From positions 1 to 39,020 of the IMG/VR virus record IMGVR_UViG_3300032296_003683: a stretch of 39,020 nt of DNA; one strand, written 5' to 3'. Of the stretch, positions 35,625 through 39,020 are shown piece by piece. Origin of the DNA: a virus. Position 1 is the first letter of the stretch; each line of letters begins with the position of its first letter. The notes below the pieces were generated by a model that saw only the letters and a program-made list of their open reading frames with translations, had not been told where the DNA came from and did not search any database. The position numbers and the translations under genes were made by a program.

Positions 35625-38234
35625 TTACCCCCTTATCCTCATTATTGAACTACCAAGAATTACTTGACCAACCAATACGGCTGCTACAAGAACTTCTTTT
35701 GCAGTTTGTCTTTCTTCTTCTGACATATCAGCACCTATATTTGCTAGCGCTTTAAACACTTCGCATTGCTGTTCTTCTGTCAAACCTTCAATTGCTTCGT
35801 CTGGATTAAAACATCCAGTAATTGCTCCTACTAAAGCAGCGGGAGACTCTAGTGTTAATAATGCTGATGCTACCTCTGCAGTAATAACAACAGGGTTACC
35901 ATTTAAATCTTCTCTCACTTCTACTGGTATTGCTGGTGGAAGATCACGATATTCAAGTCCCGCTGACTCTATGGCTGATGCTTCAACTGGGGCGCCTTCG
36001 GCTGAACTTACTAGTACATCTGCAACTAAATCTTTTTCAGCCAAGGTAAATTTTCCATCTTCGGATAATGTCTCTGATAAATTAACAATTTCTGCTGTTG
36101 TTATTTCTCCATCTGCAGATAACATTTCTGTAATAAATTCTGCCTCCGATTCGGTTAATCCGCCTTCGGATAATGTAGATGAAACTTCTGCAGCAATTTC
36201 TTCAGATACTTCTCCGCCATTAGCAATTGCTTCTAAAACTTCTGCAACTTCAGATACATTCAAACCACTATCTGCAACTAAATCTGAAACTAAATCTTGT
36301 ATTTCTTCTACAGATAAGGTATCATTGCCTTGTGATATTTCTTCAAAAGAATCCTGATTTTCTTCAAGAATATTTTCTAGTTCATCGTTGGATGAAGGCT
36401 CATCAGATTCAGGTGTATCCGTTTCAGGAGATTCAGGCTCTTCGGAAGGTAATTCATCGACAGGATCTTCAGGGATCTCTTCTGTCCCTGTATTATCCTC
36501 TTCAATTGGAATGGTTTCATCTGGTAGAGTTTGTTCGTTGTTATCAACAGGATAATAAATATCTCCACCAATAGTTATACTTGAACTTGGTGCGGGGATA
36601 GAAATAATAGTTTCAGTATATTCACTAACAGGCCCAGACCAGTTAGCAACCCTAATAGTATAAGTAGCGCCTTGTGTCAAACCACTTAACTCAATAGACT
36701 CAGGAGCACCATCTGTATTCAAAGTTTGTCCTTCATATGGATTTGCTACATTTGGATCGTTTGATATTACTTGATAAAACCATGTGTTTGCTGTATAGCC
36801 TGTTGGTAACTCAGGAGTAATTGTTACAGTAGTACCATCAATAACTGGCTCTGCAATAATTGGGGCAGGGGTAGGAATGTTATTGTTAATAGCAGTAACT
36901 AATTGACCTGATTTAGTATTTAATGCTGACTGAAGAGATATTTTTGTTGATACCGCCGAGTTTACAGCATTAGTTAAAGATGTTGTATTTATAGCATTTA
37001 TTGCTGAAGTGTTTGTAGTATTTTGAGAAACTACTGGAGTGAGGCTTGAATTTAATTGTGCAATAGTGGCATTTGCTGCATCAACTGATGCTTGAACTGT
37101 TGAAGTATTTGGGTCTACGTATGGAGTAAAAGATGCACCTTGATTAATTTGTCCATTAAATCCAGATCCAGTATTAGTGTCAGCAATTTCTGTTACTGTT
37201 CCATTATTTGTTTCCCTGTAATTAAATCTTGCACCACCAGGTATTGGACCATTAGCACTAACACTTGCTATCCATGCGCCATCGTTTGGATTTACATCTG
37301 CATTAAATCTAATTTGAACCATTTGTGTTGAAGCATCTTGTTGTGGATAAGGCCTTAAATCCCAAGCAATGTCTAAACTTGTTCCAGTAGTTGAATATGT
37401 AATTCCAGTGCCTGTGCTCCAAGTTGTCCAGTCCCATCCAGCAATAGAAACTGATGGGGCATCTGGAGTTTGATAATAAACCCATCCTTGATCTACACCA
37501 AATGTTATTGTTGCATTTGATCCCACATAAACATCATTGTAAACTGTTCCACCCATTTGCATTCCAAAAGGAAGATTCATTCTTATTCCAGCATCATCTA
37601 CGCCAGCCAAAACGTTTGTTGTTGTTCCAATAGTTGCCTGTAAATTATTTACTGCTGTTTGGGCATTATCAATAGCAATATTTGCCTGTGTTAATTCTGT
37701 TTGTGCTGTGGCTTGGGCTGTTACCGCTTCTGTTTTTGCTAATGTGGCTTCAGATATTTCTGTTTGAGCCTCTGTTATTTGTGTTCCTATATTATTTATA
37801 GCGGTAGTTGCAACAGTTACTGTAGCCTTTGCATCTTGAATCACTTGAGAACTTTGATCTATTGGGGTAACAGATAGATCGACATTACTAATATTATTAA
37901 TAGCAGTTTGAACATTATTTATTTCTGCATTAGCCAAAGAGATTTTTGATGATATTTCTGTTGTAGAAGATTGGGCTTGGGAATATTCGGCTTGTGCTTG
38001 TGTTACCTCTACTACAGCATTGTTTGTGGCTGTAATGGCCTGCTGGACCTCTGTATTGGCTGCCTGTAGGGCTGTGTTAACTGCCTGTTGTGCAGGACTA
38101 ATGACTACCTGCTCCTGATTAATTTCTCCTTCAGCATAAGAAAAATCTGTTGGAGAAAATATCATCCATAAGGTTAAAAATAAAGATACTACGCCAATTT
38201 TTAAAAACAGTTTGTAAATCTTGGGTCTCCTCAT
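35625..38234 (-). CDS. Large secreted multidomain protein
   Basis: An 869-residue exported protein. Signal peptide at 1-35 (VSLFLTLWMIFSPTDFSYA); Ala/Thr/Gln coiled coil at about 40-205; a beta domain at about 210-370 (RMNLPFGMQMGGTVYND, ATITFGVDQGWVYYQT, SLDIAWDLRPYP); a second coiled coil; a fibronectin-III-like domain at about 455-555; an acidic Pro/Glu/Asp linker at 575-650; helical repeats at 655-760 with DGEITTAE and DGKFTLAE loops reminiscent of EF-hands; and a hydrophobic C-terminal helix ending MRIRG. A surface adhesin or exported virion-associated protein is likely; function unknown. Cotranscribed with the holin-like gene. Confidence 0.7.
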   Translation of the reverse strand: MRRPKIYKLFLKIGVVSLFLTLWMIFSPTDFSYAEGEINQEQVVISPAQQAVNTALQAANTEVQQAITATNNAVVEVTQAQAEYSQAQSSTTEISSKISLANAEINNVQTAINNISNVDLSVTPIDQSSQVIQDAKATVTVATTAINNIGTQITEAQTEISEATLAKTEAVTAQATAQTELTQANIAIDNAQTAVNNLQATIGTTTNVLAGVDDAGIRMNLPFGMQMGGTVYNDVYVGSNATITFGVDQGWVYYQTPDAPSVSIAGWDWTTWSTGTGITYSTTGTSLDIAWDLRPYPQQDASTQMVQIRFNADVNPNDGAWIASVSANGPIPGGARFNYRETNNGTVTEIADTNTGSGFNGQINQGASFTPYVDPNTSTVQASVDAANATIAQLNSSLTPVVSQNTTNTSAINAINTTSLTNAVNSAVSTKISLQSALNTKSGQLVTAINNNIPTPAPIIAEPVIDGTTVTITPELPTGYTANTWFYQVISNDPNVANPYEGQTLNTDGAPESIELSGLTQGATYTIRVANWSGPVSEYTETIISIPAPSSSITIGGDIYYPVDNNEQTLPDETIPIEEDNTGTEEIPEDPVDELPSEEPESPETDTPESDEPSSNDELENILEENQDSFEEISQGNDTLSVEEIQDLVSDLVADSGLNVSEVAEVLEAIANGGEVSEEIAAEVSSTLSEGGLTESEAEFITEMLSADGEITTAEIVNLSETLSEDGKFTLAEKDLVADVLVSSAEGAPVEASAIESAGLEYRDLPPAIPVEVREDLNGNPVVITAEVASALLTLESPAALVGAITGCFNPDEAIEGLTEEQQCEVFKALANIGADMSEEERQTAKEVLVAAVLVGQVILGSSIMRIRG

Positions 38235-38249
38235 TAGACTATGTCTAAT
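38233..38249 (-). promoter_or_regulatory. Inverted repeat covering leader and start codon
   Basis: ATTAGAC, TAT, GTCTAAT: a 7-bp inverted repeat spanning from the predicted transcription start to the ATG of the 869-residue gene. It may be an operator or an RNA hairpin masking the start codon. No Shine-Dalgarno sequence is seen. Confidence 0.45.
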
Positions 38250-38255
38250 AGGATA

Positions 38256-38264
38256 ATTATAACA
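38256..38264 (-). promoter_or_regulatory. Extended -10 promoter of the large secreted protein
   Basis: Minus-strand TGT TATAAT (38261-38256); predicted start near 38249. Confidence 0.6.
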
Positions 38265-38271
38265 TTTTATT

Positions 38272-38312
38272 ATAAAAAAAAGACGTAGATGTTACTCTAC
38301 GCCTTTTCTTTT
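38272..38312 (-). terminator. Terminator of the 38325 gene, probably bidirectional
   Basis: On the minus strand GGCGTAGA, loop GTAACA, TCTACGTC, then TTTTTTTT. The plus strand also ends in a T-rich run, so it could work both ways. It separates the two surface-protein genes. Confidence 0.85.
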
Positions 38313-38324
38313 TTTAATTGTTTA

Positions 38325-39020
38325 TTACTTAATCCAACTTACTTTTAATTTAGGGAACTTTGCATTCCATTTTTTAGCAAGTGCGTTGAATTTAGCCTTT
38401 AGGTCTGCAATAGCCTTATCTGCTACAACCTTATCTGCTGCACGAGCAGCCTTTTCAGTTGCAAGTGCTGCCTCTGCAGTTGCCTTAGCAGCATTTGCTG
38501 CAGCAAGTTGTGAATTAACAACTGCAAGTTCTGCATTCTTTGCAGCAAGTTCTGCTGTAAGATCACGAACTGTAATTGTTTTTACAACTACTCCGACTGG
38601 AGTGGCAAAGCCAGATACCGCAGCAGCAGTTGTTGCTGTTGCAATAAGAGTTACAACACCAGATGCTGGCATTGTTACATCTACAACTTTTGTACCAATT
38701 GTTGTAGTAGTTGTTGTTGCTGTATCAGTTGTGTATGCAGTAGTTGTTGTTCCTGAAGAGGTTACAACTTGTAGTGAAATAGATGCTCCACCTTTTGCAT
38801 TACCAAAAATATCAGCAGCAGAAAGAGTTACCTTCTGTACTGAACCAGCAGCAGCAGAAGATTCACTAGTCAATGCAATTGTATTAATTGCACCAGCAGT
38901 GCCCTTGAAATAATATGTAGTTGTTGTTCCTCCAACAGTTACTGCTACTGTTCCGTCAGCAGTTCCCGTATTAAAAACATAAAAGTCTGCAGTAGTACCA
39001 GAACCTGTGTTGTAAGAAAC
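38325..39020 (-). CDS. Surface protein C-terminus, 5' end beyond window
   Basis: The frame is open to the window edge, so only the last 231 residues are seen. They comprise a Thr/Gly/Val-rich beta region (VTVGGTTTTYYFKG, KVTLSAADIFGNAKGGASI) like a bacterial Ig or S-layer domain, an Ala/Lys/Glu coiled coil (about 70 residues, repeated AAxxAAxA) and a terminal FNALAKKWNAKFPKLKVSWI. I associate this type of tail with surface proteins of freshwater actinobacteria, which would make it a host-derived or host-mimicking gene; unverified. Codon choice is more GC-rich than in neighbours. Followed by a strong terminator. Confidence 0.7.
   Translation of the reverse strand, partial: VSYNTGSGTTADFYVFNTGTADGTVAVTVGGTTTTYYFKGTAGAINTIALTSESSAAAGSVQKVTLSAADIFGNAKGGASISLQVVTSSGTTTTAYTTDTATTTTTTIGTKVVDVTMPASGVVTLIATATTAAAVSGFATPVGVVVKTITVRDLTAELAAKNAELAVVNSQLAAANAAKATAEAALATEKAARAADKVVADKAIADLKAKFNALAKKWNAKFPKLKVSWIK

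Noticed and set aside
35971-36357. A 128-residue plus-strand frame
   Set aside because: Antisense to the repetitive C-terminal region of the 869-residue protein; Ser/Ala/Asp low complexity comes from the codon structure of the real gene.
38386-38913. A 175-residue open frame on the plus strand
   Set aside because: It is the mirror of the Ala-rich surface-protein gene on the minus strand, lacks a ribosome site and has low-complexity Ala/Val/Thr composition.
1-39020. CRISPR arrays and insertion sequences
   Set aside because: No regularly spaced identical repeats of 24-40 bases and no transposase-like ORF were seen; repeats are short and irregular.

Overview
The window reads as part of the genome of a tailed bacteriophage (Caudoviricetes) infecting an actinobacterium, probably a freshwater, low-GC lineage. 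The phage evidence is a CHAP endolysin beside small membrane proteins and a lipoprotein, a holin-like protein, a collagen-like tail-fibre protein, dense one-base or four-base gene overlaps (TAATG, TAGTG, ATGA), three tRNAs and dozens of very small ORFs. The host evidence is a WhiB-family iron-sulphur regulator, a DUF7455-like zinc protein, and two C-terminal tails (11226-12215 and 38325-39020) of a type I associate with secreted proteins of freshwater actinobacteria; that association is from memory and unverified. No capsid, portal, terminase or polymerase gene is visible, so this is accessory and host-interaction territory of what is probably a large genome.

Layout. 1-2205: a rightward operon of small genes of unknown function, closed by a strong hairpin terminator (2235-2280). 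2306-3902: small rightward genes separated by gene-poor DNA rich in AAACC/GGTTT and ATTACGAT repeats. 3903-10811: the first 2-oxoglutarate/Fe(II) (2OG) oxygenases, an RsmI-like methylase, two tail-fibre-like genes including a collagen-like one, a GIY-YIG-like nuclease, microproteins and a class I methyltransferase. 10885-22355: a long leftward block with a holin-like gene, secreted trypsin-like protease, two SGNH-hydrolase-like paralogs, a methyltransferase, a pyrimidine-dimer glycosylase, WhiB, more 2OG oxygenases, a cupin/JmjC-like protein and zinc-ribbon proteins. 22356-22513: a GC-rich, hairpin-rich non-coding island carrying a perfect DnaA box in a hairpin loop. 22514-28463: Hsp20, a second RsmI-like methylase, 2OG oxygenases, a thermonuclease, glycosyltransferases and three tRNAs. 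28471-34193: a leftward operon from a near-consensus promoter: proteasome-beta-like Ntn hydrolase, carbamoyltransferase, three related proteins of unknown function, a glycosyltransferase and a prolyl-4-hydroxylase-like oxygenase. 34257-39020: lysis genes and two large secreted or surface proteins.

The outstanding property is the expansion of 2OG/Fe(II) oxygenases: eleven double-stranded beta-helix enzymes with visible His-x-Asp...His motifs in about 25 kb, five of prolyl-4-hydroxylase type and six of a shorter HWR type, plus one cupin/JmjC-like protein lacking the usual ligands. They lie among glycosyltransferases, carbamoyltransferase, methyltransferases and SGNH hydrolases. The working hypothesis is a phage hydroxylation-plus-glycan decoration system acting on a virion or surface protein; the collagen-like fibre is an obvious candidate substrate. 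A hypermodified-DNA pathway is the main alternative.

A second genome-wide feature is promoter architecture. At least nineteen genes on both strands have a TATAAT-like -10 box, often preceded by TGn, ending six or seven bases before the start codon. Transcription would begin at or within a base or two of the start codon, so these mRNAs should be leaderless, as is common in actinobacteria. Operon-internal genes instead use Shine-Dalgarno sequences or coupled overlaps. Family assignments are from reading the sequence; no searches were run.
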